DNA of 11,557 nt from an uncultured Clostridia bacterium (GCA_947631725.1 CANRML010000034.1:1-11557); one strand, 5' to 3'; counted from the first letter of the stretch, positions 1-7,031 are shown. Notes: generated from the letters alone by a model not told the origin. A program made the numbers and translations.

Positions 1-603
1 CAAATAGGTTCATCTGCAATGGCATATAAACGTAATCCAATGAGAAGTGAAAGAATAAATTCACTAGCAAGACATGTGATGGTACTTAGTATGGATCCAA
101 CTATAACTAGTGCAACACAATGGCTAGAAAGAACTTTAGATGATTCTGCAAATAAACGTATTTGTGTTCCAGAAAGCTTTTTAGCAGTAGATGCAATTTT
201 AATACTATATGCAAATATTTCAAAGGGAATTGTAGTATATGAAAATGTTATAAAAACAAATATGATGCAAGAATTACCTTTTATGGCAACAGAAGAAATT
301 TTAATGAACGCAGTATTAAAAGGTGGAGATAGACAAGAACTACATGAAAAAATCAGAGTATATTCTATGGAGGCAGGAAAACAAGTAAAAGAATATGGAA
401 AACCAAATGATCTAGTAGATAGAATTGCAAATGATACAAGCTTTGGACTAACAAAAGAAGAAATCATGAAAGCTCTAAATCCAGATAACTTATGTGGTAG
501 AGCACCAAGACAAGTTGAGGACTTCATTAAAGAAAGAGTAAATCCTATATTAGAAAAATATCAAGACTTAGGGGCAAATGTGAAAACAGAAGTAAATGTA
601 TAA
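1..603 (+). CDS. purB: Adenylosuccinate lyase, C-terminal part (5' end cut by window edge)
   Basis: PurB releases fumarate from SAICAR to give AICAR and from adenylosuccinate to give AMP. The reading frame is open from base 1, and the first 13 residues (QIGSSAMAYKRNP) are the fumarate lyase superfamily signature, whose flexible serine loop contributes to catalysis. About 200 residues remain. They include QWLERTLDDSANKR (about 41-54) and a GGDRQELHEKIRVYS stretch (about 112-126), which resemble the longer, human-type adenylosuccinate lyases of about 470 residues more than the short Bacillus type. The N-terminal substrate-binding half lies outside the window. It ends with TAA, 13 bases before purD on the same strand, so the two are probably co-transcribed. 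The family call is very secure; the subtype is an impression from remembered sequences. Confidence 0.96.
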   Translation, partial: QIGSSAMAYKRNPMRSERINSLARHVMVLSMDPTITSATQWLERTLDDSANKRICVPESFLAVDAILILYANISKGIVVYENVIKTNMMQELPFMATEEILMNAVLKGGDRQELHEKIRVYSMEAGKQVKEYGKPNDLVDRIANDTSFGLTKEEIMKALNPDNLCGRAPRQVEDFIKERVNPILEKYQDLGANVKTEVNV

Positions 604-610
604 AAGGGAG
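603..610 (+). promoter_or_regulatory. Ribosome binding site of purD
   Basis: AAAGGGAG lies 6 bases before the ATG at 617 and right after the purB stop codon. It decides for this start over the in-frame ATG at 596, which sits inside the purB end and has no comparable site. Confidence 0.7.
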
Positions 611-616
611 AAAAAT

Positions 617-1918
617 ATGAAAAAGTGTTTATTATTAGGAAATGGTGGTCGTGAGGCAGTTTTAGCAGAGCAGATTAGCAAAGGATATATGCTATATTCA
701 ATTATGCCATATGTAAATCCATCTATCTCAGAATATGTAGAAAAATCAAATGGAAAATACTTAGTAGGAGACCCATTTGATAAAGAACTTGTAAAAAAAT
801 TTGTACAAGAAAACAATATTGAAGCGTGTGTTGTAAGTCAAGACAATTTGTTACAAGAAGGACTAATTGATTTAGCTAAAGAACTTGGACTAGAAACATT
901 TGGACCAACTTCAAAAGGTGCTAAGATTGAGTGGAGTAAAACATATGCATTAGAAATTGTAGAAAAATTAGCTCCAGAAATGATTATAAAAAATGAGGCA
1001 ATAACAACTCAAGAACAATTAGATAAAGTAATTGACAGATATCAAGATGATAGTTTTGTTGTTAAGCCAGAAGGTTTAACAGGAGGAAAAGGTGTTAAAG
1101 TAGGAGGAATCCACTTTAAAGGAAAAGAAGAAGGATACCAATATGCAAAAGATTGCCTAGAAGAAGCTGGCAGAGTTATAATTCAAGATAAAGTAGAAGG
1201 TAGAGAATTTACAGTTATGGCTTTAACAGATGGTGAGCATATTGTAGTAACACCAACAACTTTTGATTACCCATATCGTTTTGAAGAAGATAAAGGACCA
1301 GGAACTGGAGGTATGGGATGCTTGAGTTTTGAAAATGGCAGATTACCATTTTTAGAGCAAGGAGATATTGATAAATGTGCAGATCTTATTCAAAAAACTA
1401 TTTGTGAATTAAATCGTGATAAAATAGAATTTAGTGGAGTTATATATGGAGGATTTTTCAAATGCAAAGATGGTATTAAATTTATTGAATTTAATGCTAG
1501 ATTTGGAGATCCAGAAGCAATAAACGTTTTAAATGCATTAGATACACCTTTTACAGAAATTTTTGAACATATACAAAATAAGACATTATCTAAAGAAAAT
1601 TGCAAGTTTAAAAACAACTATACATTTACTGTATATGTAGTTAGCCCAAATTATGCTATAAGATCTACTAAAGAGCCTTGTGAGTTTATTTTAAATAAAA
1701 AAGATATATTAGAAAAAGGCGTAAAAATATATTTTGCAAGCACAAAACATATAGAAGGAAATAAATATACATCTGTTGGAAATTCAAGACTATTTGCAGT
1801 AAGTACAACAGGCACAACATTAGAAGAAGCAAAGCAAAAAGTATATAGTGCTATGGAAAATAATATAGATGATATATTAAGCTATCGTAAAGATATAGGT
1901 GAAATTTATGAACATTAA
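617..1918 (+). CDS. purD: Phosphoribosylamine--glycine ligase (GAR synthetase), divergent form
   Basis: An ATP-grasp ligase joining glycine to phosphoribosylamine, the second step of purine synthesis. The length of 433 residues is normal. Visible motifs are GNGGRE (8-13, N-terminal nucleotide-binding-like loop), KPEGLTGGKGV (150-160, ATP-grasp glycine-rich loop), GPGTGGMG (227-234) and EFNARFGDPE (291-300, metal/ATP site), followed by the C-terminal domain. Several usually strict positions differ: GREAVL replaces GREHAL, VVSQDN replaces VVGPE near residues 72-77, and KPEGL replaces KADGL. An upstream in-frame ATG at 596 overlaps the purB end. The start at 617 is preferred because AAAGGGAG (603-610) sits 6 bases before it. 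It probably forms an operon with purB and ends at a convergent junction with purN. Function is inferred from motifs and context; altered activity is possible. Confidence 0.9.
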   Translation: MKKCLLLGNGGREAVLAEQISKGYMLYSIMPYVNPSISEYVEKSNGKYLVGDPFDKELVKKFVQENNIEACVVSQDNLLQEGLIDLAKELGLETFGPTSKGAKIEWSKTYALEIVEKLAPEMIIKNEAITTQEQLDKVIDRYQDDSFVVKPEGLTGGKGVKVGGIHFKGKEEGYQYAKDCLEEAGRVIIQDKVEGREFTVMALTDGEHIVVTPTTFDYPYRFEEDKGPGTGGMGCLSFENGRLPFLEQGDIDKCADLIQKTICELNRDKIEFSGVIYGGFFKCKDGIKFIEFNARFGDPEAINVLNALDTPFTEIFEHIQNKTLSKENCKFKNNYTFTVYVVSPNYAIRSTKEPCEFILNKKDILEKGVKIYFASTKHIEGNKYTSVGNSRLFAVSTTGTTLEEAKQKVYSAMENNIDDILSYRKDIGEIYEH

Positions 1919-1922
1919 AAAA

Positions 1923-1939
1923 GACCTAAAGATTAGGTC
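1923..1939 (-). terminator. Terminator between convergent purD and purN
   Basis: A perfect 7-bp stem (GACCTAA / TTAGGTC) with a 3-base loop lies between the convergent ends of purD and purN. Read on the minus strand it is followed by six T (complement of 1917-1922), as in an intrinsic terminator for purN, and its first stem base lies in the purN TGA stop codon. On the plus strand it is followed only by ATAAATT, so termination of purD there would be weaker. The stem is short and has few G-C pairs. Confidence 0.7.
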
Positions 1940-2510
1940 ATAAATTACCATTTATAAAATCATTTATTACATTAACTAATTGAATTTTTTCAGCACGTTG
2001 AACTTTAGCAGACAAACTTTCAGCAGTATCTGTTTTGTCTACTACAACTTTAGTTTGACGTATGATTGTACCTTTGTCATATTCAGAATTAACAAAATGA
2101 ACAGTAACACCACTATATGGCTCATGTGCATCAACAACTGCTTGATGTACGTTCATACCATGCATACCTTTGCCACCATATTTAGGAAGTAAAGATGGAT
2201 GAGTATTGATTAAAGTATATTTTTCTAACAATTTAGGACCAATCATTTTTAAATATCCGGCAAGAACAATTAAATTGATAGGAAATTTTGACAAAACTTC
2301 TGATAATTCAATATCTCTTTCCTTAAAAGCTTTAGCTTTTATTACATAAGTAGGGATATTATGTGTTTTGGCTCTTTCTAAAGCATAAGCATTTGGGTTA
2401 TCAGAAACAACTAATTGAATATCGGCAGAAAGTGTGCCATTTTCAATATTATCAATTATGGCTTGTAAAGTAGAGCCATTACCAGATGCAAAGACAACTA
2501 AATTATACAT
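1938..2510 (-). CDS. purN: Phosphoribosylglycinamide formyltransferase (GAR transformylase)
   Basis: PurN moves the formyl group of 10-formyltetrahydrofolate onto GAR, giving FGAR. The 190-residue length is typical. The phosphate loop FASGNGST is at 7-14. The catalytic triad known from the E. coli enzyme is present as N102 and H104 in NTHPSLLP and D145 in EYDKG. An upstream in-frame ATG at 2525 would add five residues, but the start at 2510 is better: a full GGAGG (2523-2519) lies 8 bases before it and overlaps that upstream codon, and the predicted transcription start (about 2529) leaves almost no leader for it. It has its own promoter, diverges from purF, and converges on purD. It ends with TGA. 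Confidence 0.96.
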   Translation of the reverse strand: MYNLVVFASGNGSTLQAIIDNIENGTLSADIQLVVSDNPNAYALERAKTHNIPTYVIKAKAFKERDIELSEVLSKFPINLIVLAGYLKMIGPKLLEKYTLINTHPSLLPKYGGKGMHGMNVHQAVVDAHEPYSGVTVHFVNSEYDKGTIIRQTKVVVDKTDTAESLSAKVQRAEKIQLVNVINDFINGNL

Positions 2511-2518
2511 ATGATAAA

Positions 2519-2523
2519 CCTCC
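2519..2523 (-). promoter_or_regulatory. Ribosome binding site of purN
   Basis: GGAGG on the minus strand, 8 bases before the ATG at 2510. It overlaps the coding position of the alternative ATG at 2525 and so decides the start. Confidence 0.8.
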
Positions 2524-2535
2524 ATTATTAGGAGA

Positions 2536-2564
2536 AATATATCATAAAACTAAAAGTATGTCAA
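2536..2564 (-). promoter_or_regulatory. Sigma-A-type promoter of purN
   Basis: On the minus strand TTGACA (2564-2559) and TATATT (2541-2536) are 17 bases apart, with TGA before the -10 box giving an extended -10. Transcription would begin near 2529, leaving a leader of about 19 bases with the GGAGG site. The leader is too short for a riboswitch. The promoter lies within the divergent purN/purF region, so its occupancy could affect purF. Confidence 0.75.
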
Positions 2565-2597
2565 GGAAAGAGAAATATATATAAAAGGAAGATAGAA

Positions 2598-4007
2598 ATG
2601 TTTAAAAAATTAAAAGAAGAGTGTGGAATATTTGGAATATATTCAAAAGAAGAAAAAGAAGATTTAGTAGGAACTGTATGTGTTGGACTAACAGCATTAC
2701 AACATAGAGGTGAAGAAAGTTGTGGAATAGCAATAAATGAGGATAGAAGTATATATTTCCACAAGGATGTAGGACTTGTTACAGATGTATTTACAAAACA
2801 TGTTCAGGAAAGTTTACCTCAAGGAAAAATGGCAATAGGACATGTTCGTTATTCTACAACAGGGATGAGTAGAAAAGAAAATGCACAGCCAATGGTAGTA
2901 AAACACAAAAAAGGATATTTAGCAGTTGCTCATAATGGAAATTTGACAAATGCACTAGAACTAAAAAAAGAATTAGAAGATCAAGGTGCAATTTTTACCA
3001 CAACAAGTGATACAGAGGTTATTTGTCATATAATTGTTCGTGAAAGACTAAAAACAGGATCTATAGAAGAAGCGGTAAAAAGTACAATGAAAATAATAAA
3101 AGGTGCATATTCTTTAGTTATCATGTCACCAGAAAAAATGATAGCAGTTCGTGATCCACAAGGATTTAGACCATTATGTATGGGACATACAGAAAAAGAT
3201 ATTATTTTTGCATCTGAAAGTTCAGCTTTAGATACAACAGGAGCAGAATTTGATAGAGATATCGAACCAGGAGAAATGGTAATTGTAGCTAATAATGAAA
3301 TAAAAAGTGAGAAAGTATTACCAAATGAGAAGAAGGGATTATGTGTCTTTGAATATATATATTTTGCAAGACCAGATTCTACAATAGATGGACTAAATGT
3401 ACATATTTTCCGTGAAAATGCAGGAAGATGTTTAGCAAAACAAGCTCCAGTAGATGCAGATATTGTAGCAGGTGTTCCAGATTCAGGTATTGATGCAGCA
3501 TTGGGATATTCAAAACAATCAAAAATACCATATGATATTGTATTTATAAAGAGCAAATATATAGGTAGAACATTTATTCAAAATACACAAACCAAAAGAA
3601 AAAAATTAGTTGCCTTAAAATTAAATCCATTAAAACACACTGTAAAAGATAAAAAGATAGTACTTATTGATGACTCAATTGTTAGAGGAACAACTATTAC
3701 AAAGATAATAAAAAGTTTAAAAGACTCAGGAGCGAAGGAAGTACATGTTAGAATCGCAGCACCACCTTTTATAGATGTTTGCTATTTTGGAACAGATATA
3801 GATAAAAAAGAAAACTTAATGGCTAACAAAAAAACAGTAGAAGAAATTCGTCAAGAAATTGGTGCAGATACTTTAGAATTTTTAAGTTTGGATAGTTTAA
3901 AAGAAATTACAAAAGGATGTAAAGTATCAGATTTCTGTGAAGGCTGTTTTACAAGTAAGTATCCAATAGAAGTGCCAGACAGCATTGACAAGAATAGATT
4001 TGAATAA
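2598..4007 (+). CDS. purF: Amidophosphoribosyltransferase precursor, [4Fe-4S] type
   Basis: This enzyme catalyses the committed step: PRPP plus glutamine gives phosphoribosylamine. At 469 residues it fits the Bacillus-type family. An N-terminal class II glutamine amidotransferase domain (about 9-240) begins with Cys9 after an eight-residue propeptide (MFKKLKEE), expected to be removed so that Cys9 becomes the N-terminal nucleophile. The phosphoribosyltransferase domain has the PRPP loop VLIDDSIVRGTT (355-366) and SKYIGRTFIQ (319-328). Cys249, Cys395, Cys447 and Cys450 match the four iron-sulfur ligands of the B. subtilis enzyme, whose cluster makes it oxygen-sensitive, which suits an anaerobe. 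AAAGGA (2584-2589) is 8 bases before the ATG. It is transcribed singly, divergent from purN, ending at a bidirectional terminator. Confidence 0.98.
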   Translation: MFKKLKEECGIFGIYSKEEKEDLVGTVCVGLTALQHRGEESCGIAINEDRSIYFHKDVGLVTDVFTKHVQESLPQGKMAIGHVRYSTTGMSRKENAQPMVVKHKKGYLAVAHNGNLTNALELKKELEDQGAIFTTTSDTEVICHIIVRERLKTGSIEEAVKSTMKIIKGAYSLVIMSPEKMIAVRDPQGFRPLCMGHTEKDIIFASESSALDTTGAEFDRDIEPGEMVIVANNEIKSEKVLPNEKKGLCVFEYIYFARPDSTIDGLNVHIFRENAGRCLAKQAPVDADIVAGVPDSGIDAALGYSKQSKIPYDIVFIKSKYIGRTFIQNTQTKRKKLVALKLNPLKHTVKDKKIVLIDDSIVRGTTITKIIKSLKDSGAKEVHVRIAAPPFIDVCYFGTDIDKKENLMANKKTVEEIRQEIGADTLEFLSLDSLKEITKGCKVSDFCEGCFTSKYPIEVPDSIDKNRFE

Positions 4008-4012
4008 AATAA

Positions 4013-4034
4013 AAAAAGAGGGTAACCTCTTTTT
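4013..4034. terminator. Bidirectional terminator between purF and the HTH gene
   Basis: A 9-bp stem (AAAAAGAGG / CCTCTTTTT) with a GTAA loop. On the plus strand the T run continues into ATTTTTT. On the minus strand the stem is likewise followed by T-rich sequence (complement of 4011-4017). It sits in the 25-base gap between convergent genes and overlaps the stop codon of the minus-strand HTH gene, so it can end both transcripts. Confidence 0.85.
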
Positions 4035-4476
4035 ATTTTTTATAGTTTGTTATATTAAGAAACCAACTAGCAAAACCAGAAGGGTTTACTAAAAACATCA
4101 AAGAACCAATAAGAAAAGCAGCAATAATTAAATAGAATAAGAAACGGCCATATATTAATGTAAAACCTGTAAAATAACAAAACCATTTAATAATAGTCAT
4201 ATGTATGCTATTATATGATTTTTTTAGACTTATTTCTTTAGCATTTAAAAAATCTTGACTAGATACAAAGAATAATTCAGATAATTTATAGATCATATCT
4301 AAATCAGGATAAGCTATACCTAATTCCCATTTCTTTACAGTTTTATCATCTACAGTAACTCCAAGATCATATAACTTGCTAGCTACATCTATATATTTCC
4401 ATTGCTTTTCAGTTCTTAAATCGAAAAACAATTCTTCAAATGTTCTTTCTTTTGGATTTTTTTTAATATTTTCCAT
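4033..4476 (-). CDS. Xre-type helix-turn-helix protein with two C-terminal membrane segments
   Basis: A 147-residue protein of unknown function. Residues about 13-77 look like an HTH_3/Cro-CI domain: FFDLRTEKQW at the start, then VDDKTVKKWELGIAYPDLDM (42-61) and KLSELFFVSSQDFL, the usual end of the fold. The tail holds two hydrophobic segments, about 94-109 and 112-131, separated by one Arg, so the DNA-binding domain would be tethered to the membrane inside the cell. GAAGGA lies about 11 bases before the ATG. It follows purC by 24 bases with no terminator between, so it is probably the last gene of the purE-purC transcript. Whether it regulates purine genes is unknown. Such small HTH/membrane proteins are common in Bacillota with no settled role. 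Confidence 0.8.
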   Translation of the reverse strand: MENIKKNPKERTFEELFFDLRTEKQWKYIDVASKLYDLGVTVDDKTVKKWELGIAYPDLDMIYKLSELFFVSSQDFLNAKEISLKKSYNSIHMTIIKWFCYFTGFTLIYGRFLFYLIIAAFLIGSLMFLVNPSGFASWFLNITNYKK

Positions 4477-4500
4477 ATAAATTTATTTCCTTCAAAATAA

Positions 4501-5349
4501 TTAAAACTTTTTACCAGTTAAAATTTCATAAGCTTCAATATATTTCTTTGCAGTTGTATCAATTACATCATCTGGAATAGGTGTACCAGATTCAGGATCA
4601 TAACCAGTAGATTTTATCCAGTCTCTAATATATTGCTTATCAAAACTTTTTTGACTTCTACCAACTTCATAATCATCAGCAGGCCAAAATCTACTAGAAT
4701 CAGGTGTTAAAACTTCATCACCTATAACTAAGTTACCAGACTCATCTAAACCAAATTCAAATTTTGTATCAGCAATAATTACTCCTTTAGTTAAAGCATA
4801 TTCTGCACAGGTTTTATAAATTTCAATTGCTTTTGAACGTAATTTTTCAGCTAAATCTTTTCCTATTAAATTACAAACTTCATCAAAAGAAATATTTTCG
4901 TCATGTCCTTCAGAAGCTTTTGTTGTAGGTGTAAAAATAGGTTCAGGTAATTTTTGAGATTCTTGCAATCCCTCTGGAAGTTTAATTCCACAAACAGTAC
5001 CATTTTCCTTATAGCTTTTCCATCCAGAACCAGTAATATATCCTCTAATAATACATTCAACAGGAATCATTTTTAATTTTTTAACTAACATACTTCTTCC
5101 TTCAAATTCAGGTGTTTGAAATTCTTCTGGAAAATCTTTAATGTCAGTTGATATAACATGATTAGGAATAATATCTTTTATATAATCAAACCAGAATTTT
5201 GAAATTTGATTTAAAATTTTTCCCTTGTTAGGCACCATACTTGGCAAAATATAATCAAATGCAGAAATTCTATCTGAAACTACTAATAAAAGTTTATCCT
5301 CATCTACTTCATAAATTTCACGAACTTTTCCACTACTAATTTTTTTCAT
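4501..5349 (-). CDS. purC: SAICAR synthetase (phosphoribosylaminoimidazole-succinocarboxamide synthase), long form
   Basis: PurC uses ATP to couple aspartate to CAIR, giving SAICAR. With 282 residues it belongs to the longer subgroup (closer to the yeast-type enzyme) rather than the form of about 235 residues in Bacillus. SGKVREIYEV (6-15) is the N-terminal nucleotide-binding turn. The two family signatures are LPEPIFTPTTKASEGHDE (134-151) and ADTKFEFG (193-200), followed by GDEVLTPDSSRFWP (210-223). An in-frame ATG at 5361 would add four residues and overlap purE, but AAAGGA (5366-5361) touches that codon. The same site lies 11 bases before the ATG at 5349, which is therefore chosen. That start is one base after the purE stop codon, suggesting translational coupling. 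Confidence 0.96.
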   Translation of the reverse strand: MKKISSGKVREIYEVDEDKLLLVVSDRISAFDYILPSMVPNKGKILNQISKFWFDYIKDIIPNHVISTDIKDFPEEFQTPEFEGRSMLVKKLKMIPVECIIRGYITGSGWKSYKENGTVCGIKLPEGLQESQKLPEPIFTPTTKASEGHDENISFDEVCNLIGKDLAEKLRSKAIEIYKTCAEYALTKGVIIADTKFEFGLDESGNLVIGDEVLTPDSSRFWPADDYEVGRSQKSFDKQYIRDWIKSTGYDPESGTPIPDDVIDTTAKKYIEAYEILTGKKF

Positions 5350-5350
5350 A

Positions 5351-5881
5351 TTATTTTCCATCCTTTCTATTTAAATATGCTTCATATCCTAATTCTTGCA
5401 ATTCTTCATCTTTTTTAGAAACAGCATCTTTTAGAGACTTCTTGTAATTACTTAATTTGGCTTTAACAGCATTATCTCCAACGGCTAAAATTGAAGTAGC
5501 TAAAATAGCAGCATTTTTTGCGCCATTTATTGCAACAGTTGCAACAGGAATACCAGATGGCATTTGTACAATTGAATATAAAGAATCAATTCCACTCAAT
5601 GTTTTTGTATGAATTGGAATTCCAATTACTGGAACAGTTGGAACCATTGCAGCAAACACACCAGGAAGATGTGCAGCACCTCCAGCACCAGCAATAATTA
5701 CTTTAACACCACTTTCTTCTAACTGCTTTGCATATTCCATTGCCTTTTCAGGTGTTCTATGAACAGACAAAATTTTCATCTCATAAGAAATACCCATATC
5801 TTCTAAAAATTTTGCAGAATCCTTCATAATTGGTAAATCTGAATCACTACCCATAATAATTGCAACATCAAATTGTTTCAT
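5351..5881 (-). CDS. purE: N5-carboxyaminoimidazole ribonucleotide mutase, class I
   Basis: PurE converts N5-CAIR into CAIR. The 176-residue sequence has the family motifs in order: GSDSD (11-15), SVHRTP (39-44, with His41 and Arg42 matching E. coli His45 and Arg46), AGAGGAAHLPG (64-74) and QMPSGIPVATV (106-116). HRTP, rather than the HKT of vertebrate-type class II enzymes, marks it as class I, which uses the N5-CAIR made by PurK. No purK is in this window. The tail after about 150 is charged and slightly long. AGGAG lies 8 bases before the ATG, and a strong promoter lies just upstream. purC starts one base after the stop codon. Confidence 0.97.
   Translation of the reverse strand: MKQFDVAIIMGSDSDLPIMKDSAKFLEDMGISYEMKILSVHRTPEKAMEYAKQLEESGVKVIIAGAGGAAHLPGVFAAMVPTVPVIGIPIHTKTLSGIDSLYSIVQMPSGIPVATVAINGAKNAAILATSILAVGDNAVKAKLSNYKKSLKDAVSKKDEELQELGYEAYLNRKDGK
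5361..5366 (-). promoter_or_regulatory. Ribosome binding site of purC
   Basis: AAAGGA inside the end of purE, 11 bases before the ATG at 5349. The alternative ATG at 5361 shares its first base with this site, so it could not be used with it. The lysS start has exactly the same arrangement. Confidence 0.65.
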
Positions 5882-5910
5882 AACATCAACTCCTATATAA
5901 TTTTGATTTG

Positions 5911-5939
5911 ATTATATTACAAAAAAGGTTATTATGCAA
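5911..5939 (-). promoter_or_regulatory. Sigma-A-type promoter of the purE-purC-HTH unit
   Basis: On the minus strand TTGCAT (5939-5934) and TATAAT (5916-5911) are 17 bases apart. The predicted start near 5904 gives a leader of about 23 bases. The element and its flanks closely match the promoter of the upstream kinase gene, including the spacer end CTTTTTTGTAA. Confidence 0.8.
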
Positions 5940-5987
5940 CAAATTTCATTTAAAAAGATAACGAAAAACATACATAAAATTTTTTAC

Positions 5988-6893
5988 TTATTTTTTTATA
6001 CGACTTCCTACTTGAGATAGAACATCTCTTGAAGCCTTGTTTGCAATTTCAAAAGTTTTTGTAACAAAAGCTGTATCAATTTTATCTGAATATGCATATT
6101 CACGCAATGTTCTAGAAAAGAAGGCATCCCCAGCGCCAGAAGAATCAACAACAGCAGAAATAATTTTAGGAGATAAGTCAATAGTTTTTATTTCACCATT
6201 TTCACGAAAGACATATGTAGTACCTCTTTTACCTTTAGTTAAAACAAGTAAATCAAATGAAAAATGCTTAAAGAAGTCTAATAAATCTGATACTTGAAGC
6301 CTTTGAAATAGTAAATCAGTAACAGTTTCATTTAACTGAACATAATTTGCCATTTCCAAAAAAGAAGAAATATATTGTCTAGTAAAATGCTCAAAGAAAC
6401 GAATATGACCAAAATCAAGACATACTTTGTGAGGACCTTTTAAATTTTTCAAAAATCTTAAATTAATAGGTAAAAACTTATCTAGTATAACATAGAGTTC
6501 TTTTTCTTCTAACTCCTGAGGTAGAGTGCAAGGAAGATTATTTGAAAATGACATAGTATATTCTAAAGTAATAGGTGAATACCAAGAGTGAATAACATCA
6601 TTATCATTTAAATCTTTAGAAGGAATAATAATATTCATAATATTTGTTTTCTTATCTTCAGTTATTACATAATCAACATTAACACCACTATCTGTCAGAG
6701 ATTTTAGAGCAATATTTGCTTCAGCATCATTTCCAACAGAGCCTATTGCATAACAAGTTTCTCCCATAATAGATAAGTTATATAAATCATTCCAATTGCA
6801 TCCACCACCATCTTGTTTTAGAAGGTTTAAATCAGCATCATATATTTTATCTACTATTAAATCTCCATGAGATATAAATACTTTATTATTCAT
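5988..6893 (-). CDS. PfkB/ribokinase-family sugar or nucleoside kinase, substrate unknown
   Basis: A 301-residue cytosolic kinase of the ribokinase superfamily. The N-terminal substrate region has GGGCNWNDLYNLSIMG (29-44) and AIGSVGNDAEAN (49-60), matching the family's GG..N and G.VG.D patterns. The C-terminal signature DSSGAGDAFFS (250-260) forms the anion hole, with Asp256 as the predicted catalytic base. The Mg-associated NxxE motif is degenerate: NETV (188-191). The family phosphorylates sugars, nucleosides and vitamins, and the sequence does not tell which; the surrounding purine genes suggest a nucleoside or ribose-type substrate. Its own promoter resembles that of purE, 106 bases downstream, and no clear terminator separates them, so some read-through into purE-purC is likely. 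AAAGGA lies about 13 bases before the ATG. Confidence 0.85.
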   Translation of the reverse strand: MNNKVFISHGDLIVDKIYDADLNLLKQDGGGCNWNDLYNLSIMGETCYAIGSVGNDAEANIALKSLTDSGVNVDYVITEDKKTNIMNIIIPSKDLNDNDVIHSWYSPITLEYTMSFSNNLPCTLPQELEEKELYVILDKFLPINLRFLKNLKGPHKVCLDFGHIRFFEHFTRQYISSFLEMANYVQLNETVTDLLFQRLQVSDLLDFFKHFSFDLLVLTKGKRGTTYVFRENGEIKTIDLSPKIISAVVDSSGAGDAFFSRTLREYAYSDKIDTAFVTKTFEIANKASRDVLSQVGSRIKK

Positions 6894-6926
6894 TATTTTC
6901 TAAATTCCTTTCCATAATTTGACTTA

Positions 6927-6955
6927 ATTATATTACAAAAAGGATACCTATGCAA
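6927..6955 (-). promoter_or_regulatory. Sigma-A-type promoter of the PfkB-family kinase gene
   Basis: On the minus strand TTGCAT (6955-6950) and TATAAT (6932-6927) are 17 bases apart, with the spacer ending in CCTTTTTGTAA as in the purE promoter. Transcription would start near 6920. Its -35 box is 19 bases from the -35 box of the divergent HD gene promoter; the bases between are almost all A and T. Confidence 0.8.
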
Positions 6956-6974
6956 TAAAATTAAGAAAAAAACA

Positions 6975-7003
6975 TTTACAAAAACCTCTTCTAATGATAT
7001 AAT
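6975..7003 (+). promoter_or_regulatory. Extended -10 promoter of the HD-domain gene
   Basis: TTTACA (6975-6980) and TATAAT (6998-7003) are 17 bases apart, with TGA before the -10 box. The start would be near 7010, which places the in-frame ATG at 7006 upstream of or at the RNA start and so excludes it as a translation start. Confidence 0.8.
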
Positions 7004-7026
7004 TATTGGTGTTATATATCGATTTT

Positions 7027-7031
7027 GGAGG
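7027..7031 (+). promoter_or_regulatory. Ribosome binding site deciding the TTG start of the HD-domain gene
   Basis: GGAGG, 7 bases before the TTG at 7039. There is no such site before the in-frame ATG at 7006. Confidence 0.8.

Noticed and set aside
2565..2597. A promoter for purF in the purN/purF gap
   Set aside because: TATATA near 2576 is the only -10-like element and has no credible -35 box at 16-18 bases. A purF promoter must exist, but I cannot place it.
2511..2597. Purine riboswitch, ZTP riboswitch or PurR box in the gaps of the window
   Set aside because: The leaders are about 19 to 56 bases long, and I found no conserved riboswitch core or CCGAAC-type PurBox in this or the other gaps.
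3026..3556. A 176-codon open frame on the minus strand inside purF
   Set aside because: It lies entirely within the well-supported purF gene and its translation shows no domain or sensible composition. The same applies to the minus-strand frames at 1390-1617, 7568-7804 and 9041-9223.
5940..5987. A terminator after the PfkB-family kinase gene
   Set aside because: Only A/T runs able to pair weakly are present, with no G-C-containing stem followed by T, so no terminator is called.
6886..6915. A nine-codon upstream frame (ATG at 6915, minus strand) overlapping the kinase start
   Set aside because: It has no ribosome binding site and would start about 5 bases from the predicted RNA end. It is probably chance.
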